In this document: positions 26,301 to 35,322 of the stretch, one piece after another
Numbering within the stretch: the first letter of the stretch is position 1
How the letters are laid out: each line of letters begins with the position of its first letter
DNA from: Kitasatospora sp. GAS204B
GTDB taxonomy: Bacteria; Actinomycetota; Actinomycetes; Streptomycetales; Streptomycetaceae
Direction: 5' to 3'
Assembly (NCBI RefSeq): GCF_029892155.1
Contig: NZ_JARZAG010000012.1
Coordinates: 62,001 to 126,000, forward strand
Length of the DNA: 64,000 bases
Program-made: the position numbers and the translations under genes
The notes under the pieces: model-generated
What the model was told of the DNA's origin: nothing
What the model saw: only the letters and a program-made list of their open reading frames with translations
The model's database searches: none

Positions 26301-28112
26301 ATGAGTAGCGAGAAGAACGACGTGCCCGCCTGGGAGCAGCGCTTCCGGGCGGCACGGGTCTCACTTCCCGACTGGGCGGATGACGCCCCGGAGCGTTCGC
26401 TGTACGTCTCGAACGCGGCCGGCAGCTATGAGGTCTACGCCTGGGACCGGGCGGCCGACACCCACCGGCAGGTCACCGATCGTCCCAGCGGCACCACCGA
26501 CGCGGCACTCTCCCCCGACGGCGCCTGGATCTGGTGGTTCGACGACACCGACGGCGACGAGTTCGGCGTCTGGCGCCGCCAGCCCTTCGCGGGCGGCCCG
26601 GACGAGGAGGCCGTGCCCGGCCTGGCCCCGGCCTACGACGCGGGCCTGGCGCTGGGACGGGACGGCACCGTGGTGGTCGGCCGCTCCACCGACGAGGACG
26701 GCACCACCCTGCACCTGCTGCGCCCCGGCGCGGGCGAGCCGGTGGAGATCTACCGGCACGCCGAGTACGGCGGGGTCGGCGACCTCTCCCACGACTGCGC
26801 GCTGCTGGCCATCGAGCACACCGAGCACGGCGACGCCATGCACAGCGCGATCCGGGTGGTGCGGACCTCCGACGGCGCGACGGTCGCCGAGCTCGACGAG
26901 GTGACCGGTCGCCAGGAGCCGCGCGGGCTGGCCTGCCTGGGCTTCGCCCCGGTGGCCGGGGACAACCGGCTGCTGGTCGCCCACCAGCGCCGCGGCCGCT
27001 GGGAGCCGATGATCTGGGACCCGCTGACCGGCGCCGAGAGCGAGCCGGCGCTGCACACCGAGGACGGGCAGCCGCTGCCCGGCGACGTCTCGGCGCAGTG
27101 GCGCCCGGGCGCGCGGGCGCTGCTGGTGGAGCACGAGTTCGAGGCCCGCAGCGAGCTGTTCGGCCACGACCTGGCGACCGGCGTGCTGACCCGGCTTCAG
27201 ACCCCGCGCGGCACGGTGGCCGGCGCCACCGCCCGCCCCGACGGCACCGTCGAGTTCCTCTGGTCCTCGGCGGCCGAGCCCTCGGTGGTCCGCTCCACGG
27301 CCGGCTCGGTGGTGCTGCGGGCGGCCGGCGGCACACCGCCGCGTTCGGTGCCGGTGGAGGACGTCTGGGTGGACGGGCCCGGCGGACGGGTGCACGCGCT
27401 GGTCCAACGCCCGGCCGGCCCCGGCCCGTACCCGACCCTCTTCGAGGTGCACGGCGGCCCGACCCACCACGACAGCGACTCGTTCGCCGCCGGACCCGCC
27501 GCCTGGCTGGACCACGGCTTCGCGGTGGTCCGGGTCAACTACCGCGGCTCCACCGGCTACGGCCAGGCCTGGACGGACGCGCTGCGCGAGCGGGTCGGCC
27601 TGATCGAGCTGGAGGACATCGGTGCGGTGCGGGCCTGGGCGGTGGCCTCGGGACTGGCCGATCCGGAGCGGCTGGTGCTCTCCGGCGGCTCCTGGGGCGG
27701 CTACCTGACCCTGCTCGGTCTCGGCACCCAGCCCGACGACTGGTCGCTGGGCCTGGCGGCCGTCCCGGTCGCGGACTACTTCACCGCGTACGCGGACGAG
27801 ATGGAGGCGCTCAAGTCGCTGGACCGCACGCTCTTCGGCGGCACTCCCGAGGAGGTGCCCGAACGCTACCGGGCCTCCTCGCCGCTCAGTCACGTGGAGC
27901 GGGTGCGGGTGCCGGTCTACCTCAGCGCCGGGCTGAACGACCCGCGCTGCCCGATCCAGCAGATCGAGAACTACGTGGCCCGGCTCGCGCAGCTCGGCGT
28001 CCCGCACGAGGTGTACCGCTACGACGCCGGGCACGGCTCGCTGGTGGTGGAGGAGCGGATCAAGCAGCTGCGGCTGGAGCTGGACTTCGCCCGGCGGCAC
28101 CTCAAGCCGTGA
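26301..28112 (+). CDS. S9 family prolyl oligopeptidase-like serine peptidase
   Basis: About 603 aa from the ATG at 26301 (a GTG at 26292 is an alternative; neither has a strong ribosome site). The first 370 residues form a beta-propeller with repeated WD-like blades. The C-terminal alpha/beta hydrolase has PTLFEVHGGPTHHDSDSF, VRVNYRGSTGYG, the nucleophile elbow SGGSWGGYLTLLGL, an acid in AGLNDPRCPI and the His in YDAGHGS. It should cleave short peptides or related acyl groups in the cytoplasm; there is no signal peptide. Confidence 0.9.
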   Translation: MSSEKNDVPAWEQRFRAARVSLPDWADDAPERSLYVSNAAGSYEVYAWDRAADTHRQVTDRPSGTTDAALSPDGAWIWWFDDTDGDEFGVWRRQPFAGGPDEEAVPGLAPAYDAGLALGRDGTVVVGRSTDEDGTTLHLLRPGAGEPVEIYRHAEYGGVGDLSHDCALLAIEHTEHGDAMHSAIRVVRTSDGATVAELDEVTGRQEPRGLACLGFAPVAGDNRLLVAHQRRGRWEPMIWDPLTGAESEPALHTEDGQPLPGDVSAQWRPGARALLVEHEFEARSELFGHDLATGVLTRLQTPRGTVAGATARPDGTVEFLWSSAAEPSVVRSTAGSVVLRAAGGTPPRSVPVEDVWVDGPGGRVHALVQRPAGPGPYPTLFEVHGGPTHHDSDSFAAGPAAWLDHGFAVVRVNYRGSTGYGQAWTDALRERVGLIELEDIGAVRAWAVASGLADPERLVLSGGSWGGYLTLLGLGTQPDDWSLGLAAVPVADYFTAYADEMEALKSLDRTLFGGTPEEVPERYRASSPLSHVERVRVPVYLSAGLNDPRCPIQQIENYVARLAQLGVPHEVYRYDAGHGSLVVEERIKQLRLELDFARRHLKP

Positions 28113-28127
28113 GCCGCTGACGGCAGG

Positions 28128-28919
28128 TCAGTCCAGGGCCGGGACCAGCCCGAGCTCCCGGTCCTGGACCGCCTCCGCCTCGCGGCGGGCCAGTCGGAAC
28201 CACATGAAGACGACGAACCCGGCGAAGACGAACCACTCCAGCGTGTACCCGAGGTTCTGGAAGGCGCGCGCGTCCAGGCCGTTGCCGCCGTCGGGCTGGG
28301 TGGTCGGCACGGCGGTCAGGCCGGCCGGCACGCCGTCGGCGGCCACCCAGCCGTCGTACACCGGGTACGGCAGCAGGTTGACCAGGGTGGCCGGGCTGAT
28401 CATGCCCAGCTGCCCGACCGGCAGGCCGCCGTTGACCGCGCCGCCGGTGTCCGTGGTCTCCGAGGCCTGCAGCCGGCCCACGACGGTGACCTCACCGGTC
28501 GGCGGGGCGGGCAGCGCGGCACCCGGCGAGCCGGGGAGCCAGCCGCGCACCACCGCCACCGCCCGGCCCGAGCCGGTGCGCAGCGGGGTGAGCACGTAGT
28601 AGCCCTGACGTCCGTCCACGGTGCGGTCGGGGACCAGCAGCTGGTGGGCGGCGTCGTACTGCCCGGCGGCGGCCACCTCGCGGCCCAGGCTGTTGGTGCC
28701 GACCTGCGCGGTCGGCCCGCCCAGCACCGTGTCCAGCGCTCCGGCCGGCTGCGGGGCCCCGCCGGGGCTGGTCGGGGCGGCGGCGGGGTGGCTGGCGACC
28801 CGGCCCTCGAAACGGCTCAGCTGCCACGAGCCCAGCCAGAGGCAGACCGCGATGGCGAGGATCGCGAGCACGGTGCCGCCGAGCCAGCGCGCGGTCAGGA
28901 GGAATCGGTACACATCCAT
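28128..28919 (-). CDS. SURF1 family protein, cytochrome oxidase assembly
   Basis: Start taken at the ATG at 28919 (MDVYRFLLTARWLGGTVLAIL), because this is the usual SURF1 N-terminus; upstream frame is linker-like and crosses a terminator hairpin. 263 aa with one TM helix near each end (WLGGTVLAILAIAVCLWLGSW and LEWFVFAGFVVFMWFRLARR, each given in part) and a large exported loop containing GYYVLTPLRTGSGRAVAVVRGWLP. SURF1 helps to insert haem into the aa3 oxidase. A Gly/Gln/Leu motif GSWQLSRFEGR is conserved. It converges with the peptidase gene. Confidence 0.88.
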   Translation of the reverse strand: MDVYRFLLTARWLGGTVLAILAIAVCLWLGSWQLSRFEGRVASHPAAAPTSPGGAPQPAGALDTVLGGPTAQVGTNSLGREVAAAGQYDAAHQLLVPDRTVDGRQGYYVLTPLRTGSGRAVAVVRGWLPGSPGAALPAPPTGEVTVVGRLQASETTDTGGAVNGGLPVGQLGMISPATLVNLLPYPVYDGWVAADGVPAGLTAVPTTQPDGGNGLDARAFQNLGYTLEWFVFAGFVVFMWFRLARREAEAVQDRELGLVPALD

Positions 28920-28994
28920 CACGGTAACCAGCGATTGCGGACCGCCGACCACGGCCCCCCGCTCGGGGGTGTCAGGGGCGCTCGCGGGCGGCCC

Positions 28995-29046
28995 AGGTCC
29001 TGTCCGGTCGATCTTGGCGCCCGGCAAGATCGACCGGACAGGACCT
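28995..29046 (-). terminator. 22-bp perfect hairpin after the anti-sigma-like gene
   Basis: Arms 28995-29016 and 29025-29046 are perfectly complementary, with an 8-nt loop; the stem core is CCTGTCCGGTCGATCTTG. It overlaps the stop codon of the gene ending at 29045 and separates it from SURF1 on the same strand. There is no long T-run, as usual in these genomes. Confidence 0.85.
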
Positions 29047-30343
29047 ACCCGGCGGCCTCCGGGGCGCCGCGGTAGAGCGTGCCACCGCCGCAGACGCCGG
29101 TGATGCTGGTGCCGGCGGCGTCCGGGGCGGTGCCGAGCGGGCGGTAGCCGAGCTGCACGGCGGCCGGGGTGGGGGTCGTCGTGGGACTGCCGGTCGCGGT
29201 CGGTGTCGGGCTGAGCGTCGCCGCCACCGAGGCCGGACCGCCATCGGCCAGCGGGCTCTGGTCGCCGCCGGCCGCGACCCGGTCCGCGGCCGCACCCGCC
29301 GGTGCGGCGCCCGCCGCCGAACCGCCCCCGGCCGGGGCACCGGCCGGGCCGGCGCCGCCGCTCGACGGGCTCGCGCCCCCGCTCGCCGCCGGCGTGGCGG
29401 CACTCGCGCTGGGGCTGGCGGGCGGGCTCTGCCCGCCGCCGGCCGCGGGACCGTTCGCCGGGCAGGGCGCGTCCGGCAGGAAGGCGAACCGCACCCGGTA
29501 GCCGGCCCCCGGCCCCAGCAGCAGCTCGCCGGTCGCGCTCGCCGGGTCCGGCAGGTTGGTGGCCGGGTCACCGGTCGTGTGCGCGAGCACCCGCACCGTC
29601 CCGCCGCCACTGCCGCCGATCACCGCGCTGATCGTCCCGGGATCGGTCAGCGCGCAGGGGTACCCGGAGACGTTGGCCACCGTGAACGCGCCGTACACCC
29701 ACCCTGCGGTGTCGGGCGCGCTCACCGTCGCCTGGCCGCCGCCGAGGTCCCCACGCCCGCAGGCGGGGTGCACGACCGCCGTCGCGGTCACGCCGCTCGC
29801 CGCCGCGCCCGCCGTGGCGCCCTGGGCGGACGCGCTGGGGCTGCCGCCGACCGGCGCGCTCGCGGTGCCGCTGGGGCTGCCGCTCGCCGCGCCGGCGCTC
29901 GCGTCGGGCACCGGAAGCGGAACGACCGAGCGCGCGCCCCCGGGGCGCGCCGTGGCGCTGAGCCAACCTCCGGAGGTGGCACCGGGGGTGGCACCCGGGG
30001 TGACCGCCGAGCCGTCCGAGAGCTGCAGGGCGCCCAGGCCGCGCAGGGTCGGCACGGCGGCCGCCGAGACCATCGCGATCAGCATCGCTCCGGTCCACGC
30101 CTGCCGGTGCCGGACCCGTCGGGCCGGAATCGCCCGCCGGATCCGAGGCAGCGCTTCGGCATCGGGCTGCAGGCCGTCCACCGCGCGGTGCAGCAGCGCG
30201 CGCAGCGCCTGCTCCTCGCCCGAGGTCGGCTCCCGATCCGCCGACCCACTCCCGGCCGACGCGTTCGCAGCCGACGCGTTCGCAGCCGACGCACCGCCGG
30301 TCGGCCCGACCGGGCTCCGGCGGCCGAACTGATCCTCAGTCAT
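29045..30343 (-). CDS. Membrane-anchored putative anti-sigma partner, low complexity
   Basis: 432 aa, overlapping the upstream sigma gene by 8 bp. An acidic/Ala-Ser N-terminus is followed by EEQALRALLHRAVDGLQPDAEALPRIRRAIPARRVRHRQAW (in part), then one TM helix (about residues 83-100). The exported part has Ala/Ser/Gly/Pro linkers on both sides of a small beta domain (about 190-290) with paired Cys residues (HPACGRG, GYPCALT, DAPCPAN) and a last Cys near the C-terminus. The topology fits a sensor that binds the sigma factor inside. No canonical zinc-binding anti-sigma domain. Confidence 0.7.
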   Translation of the reverse strand: MTEDQFGRRSPVGPTGGASAANASAANASAGSGSADREPTSGEEQALRALLHRAVDGLQPDAEALPRIRRAIPARRVRHRQAWTGAMLIAMVSAAAVPTLRGLGALQLSDGSAVTPGATPGATSGGWLSATARPGGARSVVPLPVPDASAGAASGSPSGTASAPVGGSPSASAQGATAGAAASGVTATAVVHPACGRGDLGGGQATVSAPDTAGWVYGAFTVANVSGYPCALTDPGTISAVIGGSGGGTVRVLAHTTGDPATNLPDPASATGELLLGPGAGYRVRFAFLPDAPCPANGPAAGGGQSPPASPSASAATPAASGGASPSSGGAGPAGAPAGGGSAAGAAPAGAAADRVAAGGDQSPLADGGPASVAATLSPTPTATGSPTTTPTPAAVQLGYRPLGTAPDAAGTSITGVCGGGTLYRGAPEAAG

Positions 30344-30938
30344 GACTGCTCCCCATCAGCACCCGCAGCGCCGCCAATCCGCGTGAGCCGTACGCCTTCA
30401 CCGCACCCACCGAGATTCCGAGCAGCTCGGCCACCTGGGCCTCCGTCATGTCGGCGTAGTAGCGAAGCACCAGGACCTCGCGCTGACGCCTTTGCAAACC
30501 TTGCAAGGCCGCTTTCAGCTGGTCACGTTCGAGAGCATCGTAGGCTCCCTCTTCTGCACTGGCCATGTCAGGCATGGGCTTGGGCAGCAGTCGCATGCCG
30601 AGCAACCGCCGACGCAGCGTGCTGCGCGACAGGTTGACCACGGTCTGCCGCAGGTAGGCGAGGATCTTCTCCGGCTCGCGCACCCGCTTCCGGGCCGAGT
30701 GCACCCGGATGAAGGCCTCCTGCACCACGTCCTCGCAGCTGGACCGGTCGTCCAGCAGCAGCGCGGCGAGCCGCAGCAGCGCGCGGTAGTGGGCCTGATA
30801 GGTGGTCGTGAGCAGGTCGACGCTGGCGCCGACCGTGTCGGTGGCGGCGGTGGTCATCGCTGACTCAACCGGCTGCCGCACGGCGCCCCGCGGCATCCGT
30901 ACGGTCGGTGCCGCCACTATCACTGCCAGGTCTGTCAC
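30336..30938 (-). CDS. ECF sigma factor (SigE family)
   Basis: About 200 aa with region 2 (YQAHYRALLRLAALLLDDRSSCEDVVQEAFIRVH, in part) and region 4 (LQRRQREVLVLRYYADMTEAQVAELLGISVGAVKAYGSRGL). The GTG at 30938 lacks a good ribosome site; the ATG at 30857 (MTTAATDTVGASVDLL) would remove a non-conserved extension and is plausible. It overlaps the membrane partner gene, the standard ECF/anti-sigma arrangement. It lies just upstream of asd on the same strand, separated by about 120 bp and a terminator. Confidence 0.85.
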   Translation of the reverse strand: MTDLAVIVAAPTVRMPRGAVRQPVESAMTTAATDTVGASVDLLTTTYQAHYRALLRLAALLLDDRSSCEDVVQEAFIRVHSARKRVREPEKILAYLRQTVVNLSRSTLRRRLLGMRLLPKPMPDMASAEEGAYDALERDQLKAALQGLQRRQREVLVLRYYADMTEAQVAELLGISVGAVKAYGSRGLAALRVLMGSSHD

Positions 30939-31013
30939 GACCGTTGGACACTCGATCCCCCCTCAGGGTTGCCCCGTTCGGCGGACATTCTTCCGCAAAG
31001 AGATGAGCTCCCT

Positions 31014-31042
31014 CCACCGAGGAGGGAGCTCAGGTCCGATCG
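31014..31042 (-). terminator. Terminator after asd
   Basis: 12-bp perfect stem TGAGCTCCCTCC with 5-nt loop and complement, followed on the minus strand by TCTCTTTG. It lies 17 bp after the asd stop and would end the ask-asd transcript before the sigma gene. Confidence 0.8.
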
Positions 31043-31058
31043 AAAGGTCGAGTCGGCC

Positions 31059-32132
31059 TCAGCCGATCAGCTCGCCGGCCACCAGTTCGCCGATCTGGGC
31101 CGTGTTCAGCGCCGCGCCCTTGCGCAGGTTGTCGCCGCAGAGGAACAGGTCCAGCGCCGTCGGGTCGTCGATCGAGCGGCGCACCCGGCCGACCCAGGTG
31201 GGGTCGGTGCCGACCACGTCGTTCGGGGTCGGGAACTCGCCGGCCGCCGGGTTGTCGTAGAGCACCACCCCGGGGGCCCTGGCCAGGATCTCCTGCGCCC
31301 GCGCCTGCGTCACCTCGCGCTCGAAGACCGCGTGCACCGCCAGCGAGTGCGTGGTGATCACCGGGATCCGCACGCAGGTCGCCGCCACCCGCAGGTGCGG
31401 CAGCCCGAGGATCTTGCGGCTCTCGTTGCGAACCTTCAGCTCCTCGGAGGACCAGCCGTCCTCCTGCAGCGAACCCGCCCACGGCACCGCGTTGAGCACC
31501 AGCGGCACCTGGAAAGGACCGCTGTCGCCGATCAGCGCCCGCAGGTCGCCCGGCTGCTCGCCGGCCGCCGTCCCCGCCACCTTCACGGTCTGCTCGCGCA
31601 GCGCGTCGATCCCGGCCTGGCCGGCCCCGGAGGCCGCCTGGTAGGAGGCGACCACCAGCTCGCTCAGGCCGAACTCCGAGTGCAGCGCGCCGAGCGCCAC
31701 GATCATCGAGAGCGTCGTGCAGTTGGGGTTGGCGATGATCCCGCGCGGGCGGATCCGGGCGGCGGCCGCGTTGACCTCGGGGACCACCAGCGGCACGTCC
31801 TCGGCCATCCGGAACGCACCGGAGTTGTCGACCACCACGGCGCCCTTGGCCGCCGCGATCGGCGCCCACTGCGCGGAGACCTCGTCGGGCACGTCGAACA
31901 TCGCGACGTCGATGCCCTCGAAGGCCTCCTCGCTGAGCGCGACCACCGGCACCTGCTCACCGCGCACGGTCAGCCGGCGGCCGGCCGAGCGCGCGGAGGC
32001 GATCAGCCGGATCTCGCCCCAGATGTCCGCTCGGGCGGAGAGGATGCCGAGCAGCACGGTCCCGACCGCACCGGTGGCACCGACCACCGCGAGGCTGGGC
32101 CGACCGCTGCGTTCCTCCCCGCCGCCGGTCAT
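31059..32132 (-). CDS. asd: Aspartate-semialdehyde dehydrogenase
   Basis: 357 aa. The NADP site is GATGAVG in SLAVVGATGAVGTVLL, and the catalytic cysteine lies in ANPNCTTLSMIVAL. VDNSGAFRMAEDVPLVVPEVN and the C-terminal CVRIPVITTHSLAVH are family landmarks. It reduces aspartyl phosphate to the semialdehyde, feeding lysine/diaminopimelate, threonine and methionine synthesis. Its start overlaps the ask stop as ATGA, so the two enzymes of the pathway are co-translated. Confidence 0.97.
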   Translation of the reverse strand: MTGGGEERSGRPSLAVVGATGAVGTVLLGILSARADIWGEIRLIASARSAGRRLTVRGEQVPVVALSEEAFEGIDVAMFDVPDEVSAQWAPIAAAKGAVVVDNSGAFRMAEDVPLVVPEVNAAAARIRPRGIIANPNCTTLSMIVALGALHSEFGLSELVVASYQAASGAGQAGIDALREQTVKVAGTAAGEQPGDLRALIGDSGPFQVPLVLNAVPWAGSLQEDGWSSEELKVRNESRKILGLPHLRVAATCVRIPVITTHSLAVHAVFEREVTQARAQEILARAPGVVLYDNPAAGEFPTPNDVVGTDPTWVGRVRRSIDDPTALDLFLCGDNLRKGAALNTAQIGELVAGELIG

Positions 32133-33409
32133 CGTCCGGTCCCGCCGTAGACGACCGCCTCGTCGGTCTCGCTGTCCAGGCCGAAGGCGCTGTGCACGGC
32201 GCGGACCGCCTCGTTGACGTCGTCGGCCCGGGTGACCACCGAGATCCGGATCTCCGAGGTGGAGATCAGCTCGATGTTGACGCCGGCCTCGGAGAGCGCC
32301 TCGAAGAAGGTCGCGGTGACCCCCGGGTTGGACCGCATGCCGGCGCCGACCAGGGAGATCTTGCCGATCGCGTCGTCGTAGCGGAGCGACTCGTAGCCGA
32401 TGCCCTCCTTGACCCGGCCGAGCGCGTCGATGGCCTTCTGGCCCTCGGTCTTCGGCAGGGTGAAGGAGATGTCGGTCAGCCCGGTGGAGGCGGCGGAGAC
32501 GTTCTGCACGACCATGTCGATGTTGACCTCGGCGTCCGCGATGGCGCGGAAGATCCGGGCCGCCTCACCCGGCTTGTCCGGCACACCGACGACCGTGACC
32601 TTGGCCTCGGACGTGTCGTGGGCGACTCCGGAGATGATGGCCTGCTCCATCTCGCCCCCTTCGGGCTTGTTCGGGTTGGTGTTGCTGACGATGGTCCCCG
32701 GCAAACCGGAGAAGGACGATCGTACGTGGATCGGGATGTTGTAGCGCCGCGCGTACTCCACACAGCGGTCCAACAGCACCTTGGACCCGGAGGACGCCAG
32801 CTCCAGCATGTCCTCGTAGGCGATCCAGTCGATCTTGCGGGCCTTCTTCACCACCCGCGGGTCGGCGGTGAAGACGCCGTCCACATCGGTGTAGATCTCG
32901 CAGATCTGGGCCTTGAGCGCGGCGGCCAGCGCGACCGCGGTCGTGTCGGACCCACCTCGACCCAGGGTAGTGATGTCCTTGCTCACCTGGGAGACGCCCT
33001 GGAAACCGGCCACGATCGCGATGTTGCCCTCGTCCAGGGCGGAGCGGATCCGGCCCGGCGTGACGTCGATGATGCGCGCCTTGTTGTGGACCTGGTCGGT
33101 GATCACGCCGGCCTGGCTGCCGGTGAAGGACTGGGCCTCATGTCCCAGCGCCCTGATCGCCATCGCCAGCAGGGCCATGGAGATCCGCTCGCCGGCGGTC
33201 AGCAGCATGTCGAACTCGCGACCGGCCGGAATGGGGGATACCTGCTCGGCGAGTTCGATCAGCTCGTCCGTCGTGTCGCCCATCGCGGACACCACGACGA
33301 CGACCTCATGGCCGGCCTTCTTGGTGTCGACGATTCGACGGGCCACGCGCTTGATGCCCTCGGCATCCGCAACGGATGAGCCGCCGTACTTCTGCACGAC
33401 AAGGCCCAC
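32129..33409 (-). CDS. lysC: Aspartokinase
   Basis: 426 aa. KYGGSSVAD is the kinase motif at the N-terminus; GFQGVSQVSKDITTLGRGGSDTTAVALAAAL and YTDVDGVFTADPR are catalytic landmarks (the first given in part). The C-terminal third carries two ACT domains for amino-acid feedback. An internal MEQAIISGVAHD near residue 254 corresponds to the start of the separate beta subunit made by many actinobacterial lysC genes, preceded here by GGCGAGATG. It phosphorylates aspartate, the first step of the pathway shared with asd. Confidence 0.97.
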   Translation of the reverse strand: MGLVVQKYGGSSVADAEGIKRVARRIVDTKKAGHEVVVVVSAMGDTTDELIELAEQVSPIPAGREFDMLLTAGERISMALLAMAIRALGHEAQSFTGSQAGVITDQVHNKARIIDVTPGRIRSALDEGNIAIVAGFQGVSQVSKDITTLGRGGSDTTAVALAAALKAQICEIYTDVDGVFTADPRVVKKARKIDWIAYEDMLELASSGSKVLLDRCVEYARRYNIPIHVRSSFSGLPGTIVSNTNPNKPEGGEMEQAIISGVAHDTSEAKVTVVGVPDKPGEAARIFRAIADAEVNIDMVVQNVSAASTGLTDISFTLPKTEGQKAIDALGRVKEGIGYESLRYDDAIGKISLVGAGMRSNPGVTATFFEALSEAGVNIELISTSEIRISVVTRADDVNEAVRAVHSAFGLDSETDEAVVYGGTGR

Positions 33410-33839
33410 GTGCGCTCCTCGACTAAGTCGTCTTCGGGGGGTGGTACCCGACGCGGGGTGGCGCCGTCCGGTCCCCCCAGACCCCCTCTGCGGGGGTACT
33501 GCGGTCGCCCGTCAGTCTACCGAGCAGGGGGCGGCCGTCAGCCATATTCCATATGTTGATACTCACGTTTCACCTGGTGAACGCCGGTTAGGCGGCTCGA
33601 CCGGCGACTCTGCGGGCGAGGGGCGACGGTTTCGAAAGAATTCGCGGAAGGGGGCGGCGCGGGCTCGGAATTTGCCGCGAAGATTTTTTCGGCGAATTCT
33701 CCGAAGCGGGACGCGGAGGGGGTCGCAAGGGCGGGGCCGGGTGCTTTTCGGGGAGTTCGTGCGGTTCGGCGGCCGACGAGTAGCCGGCTCGCCGCGCTAC
33801 CGGGGTGCCGGCTGCGCGGCGAGCGCGTCGGTCGGACCG
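33410..33839. promoter_or_regulatory. lysC upstream region with TTCACC-N-GGTGAA dyad
   Basis: 430 bp without a gene. It must contain the lysC promoter and the end of the DUF5063 transcript, both minus strand. A dyad TTCACC-T-GGTGAA lies at 33569-33581, about 160 bp before lysC, next to the AT-rich self-complementary CCATATTCCATATG segment (33542-33555). Around 33668-33700 GAATTTGCCG and CGGCGAATTC form a stem that may end the DUF5063 transcript. No lysine riboswitch fold is seen. Confidence 0.45.
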
Positions 33840-34496
33840 TCAGGTCCCCAACTCGGCTGCCATCAAGTCGCCCGCCTGCTGCTCCAGTTGCTCGTCCGTC
33901 AGCCCGTCGTCATCGGTGTCGGCGCCGTCCGGCACCGCGCCGATCGGGCTGTCCAGGCGCACGTGCGCGATCAGCGACTGCAGCGCCCGCAGCACGGCGG
34001 TGCAGGTGGAGCCCCAGGTCGACAGGTAGGAGAACTGCCACCACCAGAGCGCCTCGCTGACCCGTCCCTCGTCGTAGTGGGTCAGCCCGTGCCGCAGGTC
34101 GCTGACCACGCCCGCCAGGTCGTCCGAGATCCGGAAGGTGTTCGGCATCATCGGCGGCCCGTACGGGTCGAAGACCTCGTGGTAGACGTCGATCGGTGCG
34201 AGCAGCTCGGCGAGGTGCTCGCGCAGCTCGACCCCGTCCGGCTCCGGACCGGCGTCCGGCTCGAAGCGGTCCTCCGGCAGCACGTCCTCGATGGCGCCGA
34301 GCCGGCCACCGGCCAGCAGCAGCTGCGAGACCTCCAGGAGCAGCAGCGACACGGCGCTGCCCGGCTCGTCGCCCTTGGCGATCTCGGTCACCGCGAGCAC
34401 GAAACTCTTGATCGAGTCCGAGATCTGGACCGAGAAGTCGTCGGGTTCGGCCATGTGGACCGTGTGCACCGCCTGGTGCGTGCTGTTGTCAGACAT
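33840..34496 (-). CDS. DUF5063 domain-containing protein
   Basis: 218 aa from the ATG at 34496 with GGGAG upstream. The acidic, helical sequence (FSVQISDSIKSFVLAVTEIAKGDEP and DEGRVSEALWWWQFSYLSTWGSTCTAVLRALQSLIAH, in part) matches a conserved actinobacterial protein that regularly sits beside recR. Function unknown; no catalytic motif or membrane segment. It overlaps the end of recR by 8 bp and is probably in the recR operon. Confidence 0.8.
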   Translation of the reverse strand: MSDNSTHQAVHTVHMAEPDDFSVQISDSIKSFVLAVTEIAKGDEPGSAVSLLLLEVSQLLLAGGRLGAIEDVLPEDRFEPDAGPEPDGVELREHLAELLAPIDVYHEVFDPYGPPMMPNTFRISDDLAGVVSDLRHGLTHYDEGRVSEALWWWQFSYLSTWGSTCTAVLRALQSLIAHVRLDSPIGAVPDGADTDDDGLTDEQLEQQAGDLMAAELGT

Positions 34497-35088
34497 CGAG
34501 CAGTCGTCTCCCTTCGAAGGCCCGGCCGAGGGTGACCTCGTCGGCATACTCCAAGTCCCCGCCGACGGGCAGCCCGCTCGCCAGCCGAGTCACCTTCAGG
34601 CCCATCGGCTTGCAGAGCCGGGCCAGGTAGGTGGCGGTCGCCTCCCCCTCCAGGTTGGGGTCTGTGGCCAGGATCAGCTCGCCGACGCTGCCGTCGGCCA
34701 GCCGGGCCAGCAGCTCCCGGATCCGCAGATCGTCCGGGCCGACACCCTCGATCGGGCTGATCGCGCCGCCCAGCACGTGGTAGCGCCCACGGAACTCGCG
34801 GGTGCGCTCGATCGCCACCACGTCCTTGGACTCCTCGACCACGCAGATCACCGTGAGGTCGCGGCGCGGGTCCAGGCAGACGCGACACCGCTCGGCCTCG
34901 GCGACATTGCCGCAGACCGCGCAGAACCGCACCTTCTCCTTGACCTCGAGCAGCGCGTGGGCCAGCCGGCGCACGTCCACCGGGTCCGACTGCAAGACGT
35001 GGAAGGCGATCCGCTGCGCGCTCTTGGGCCCGACGCCTGGCAGCCTGCCCAGTTCGTCGATCAGGTCCTGAACCACGCCCTCGTACAC
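34489..35088 (-). CDS. recR: Recombination protein RecR
   Basis: 199 aa from the GTG at 35088, the usual RecR length. It has an N-terminal helix-hairpin-helix (LIDELGRLPGVGPKSAQRIAFHVL), a four-Cys zinc finger (CAVCGN and CRVCLDPRRD) and a TOPRIM domain (ICVVEESKDVVAIERT, LILATDPNLEGEATATYL). With RecFO it loads RecA at gaps. An in-frame extension to 35244 would be non-conserved. Downstream overlap with the DUF5063 gene suggests coupling. Confidence 0.97.
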   Translation of the reverse strand: MYEGVVQDLIDELGRLPGVGPKSAQRIAFHVLQSDPVDVRRLAHALLEVKEKVRFCAVCGNVAEAERCRVCLDPRRDLTVICVVEESKDVVAIERTREFRGRYHVLGGAISPIEGVGPDDLRIRELLARLADGSVGELILATDPNLEGEATATYLARLCKPMGLKVTRLASGLPVGGDLEYADEVTLGRAFEGRRLLDV

Positions 35089-35322
35089 CGCTCTGCCTTT
35101 CCACTGGTCAGACGACCCGGCCGTACCGCTGTATCGCTGTACCGCCGGTGCCATCATCCAACGAACCGGGCGCCGGACACAGCGTCCGACGCCCGAAAGT
35201 CGACTCTGATCGAACAGTTCCCCTGCGCGACTCCGAGAAGTCACGGCCGGCGACGGGCCCGACGGGTCGCAACCGCGCCGCGGTCGGACGCCAGGTGTCC
35301 GGCCCTGGATGGACGTCCGACG

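Noticed and set aside
33410..33839. Lysine riboswitch before aspartokinase
   Set aside because: No recognisable multi-helix L-box sequence features; only a short dyad and GC-rich stretches are seen.
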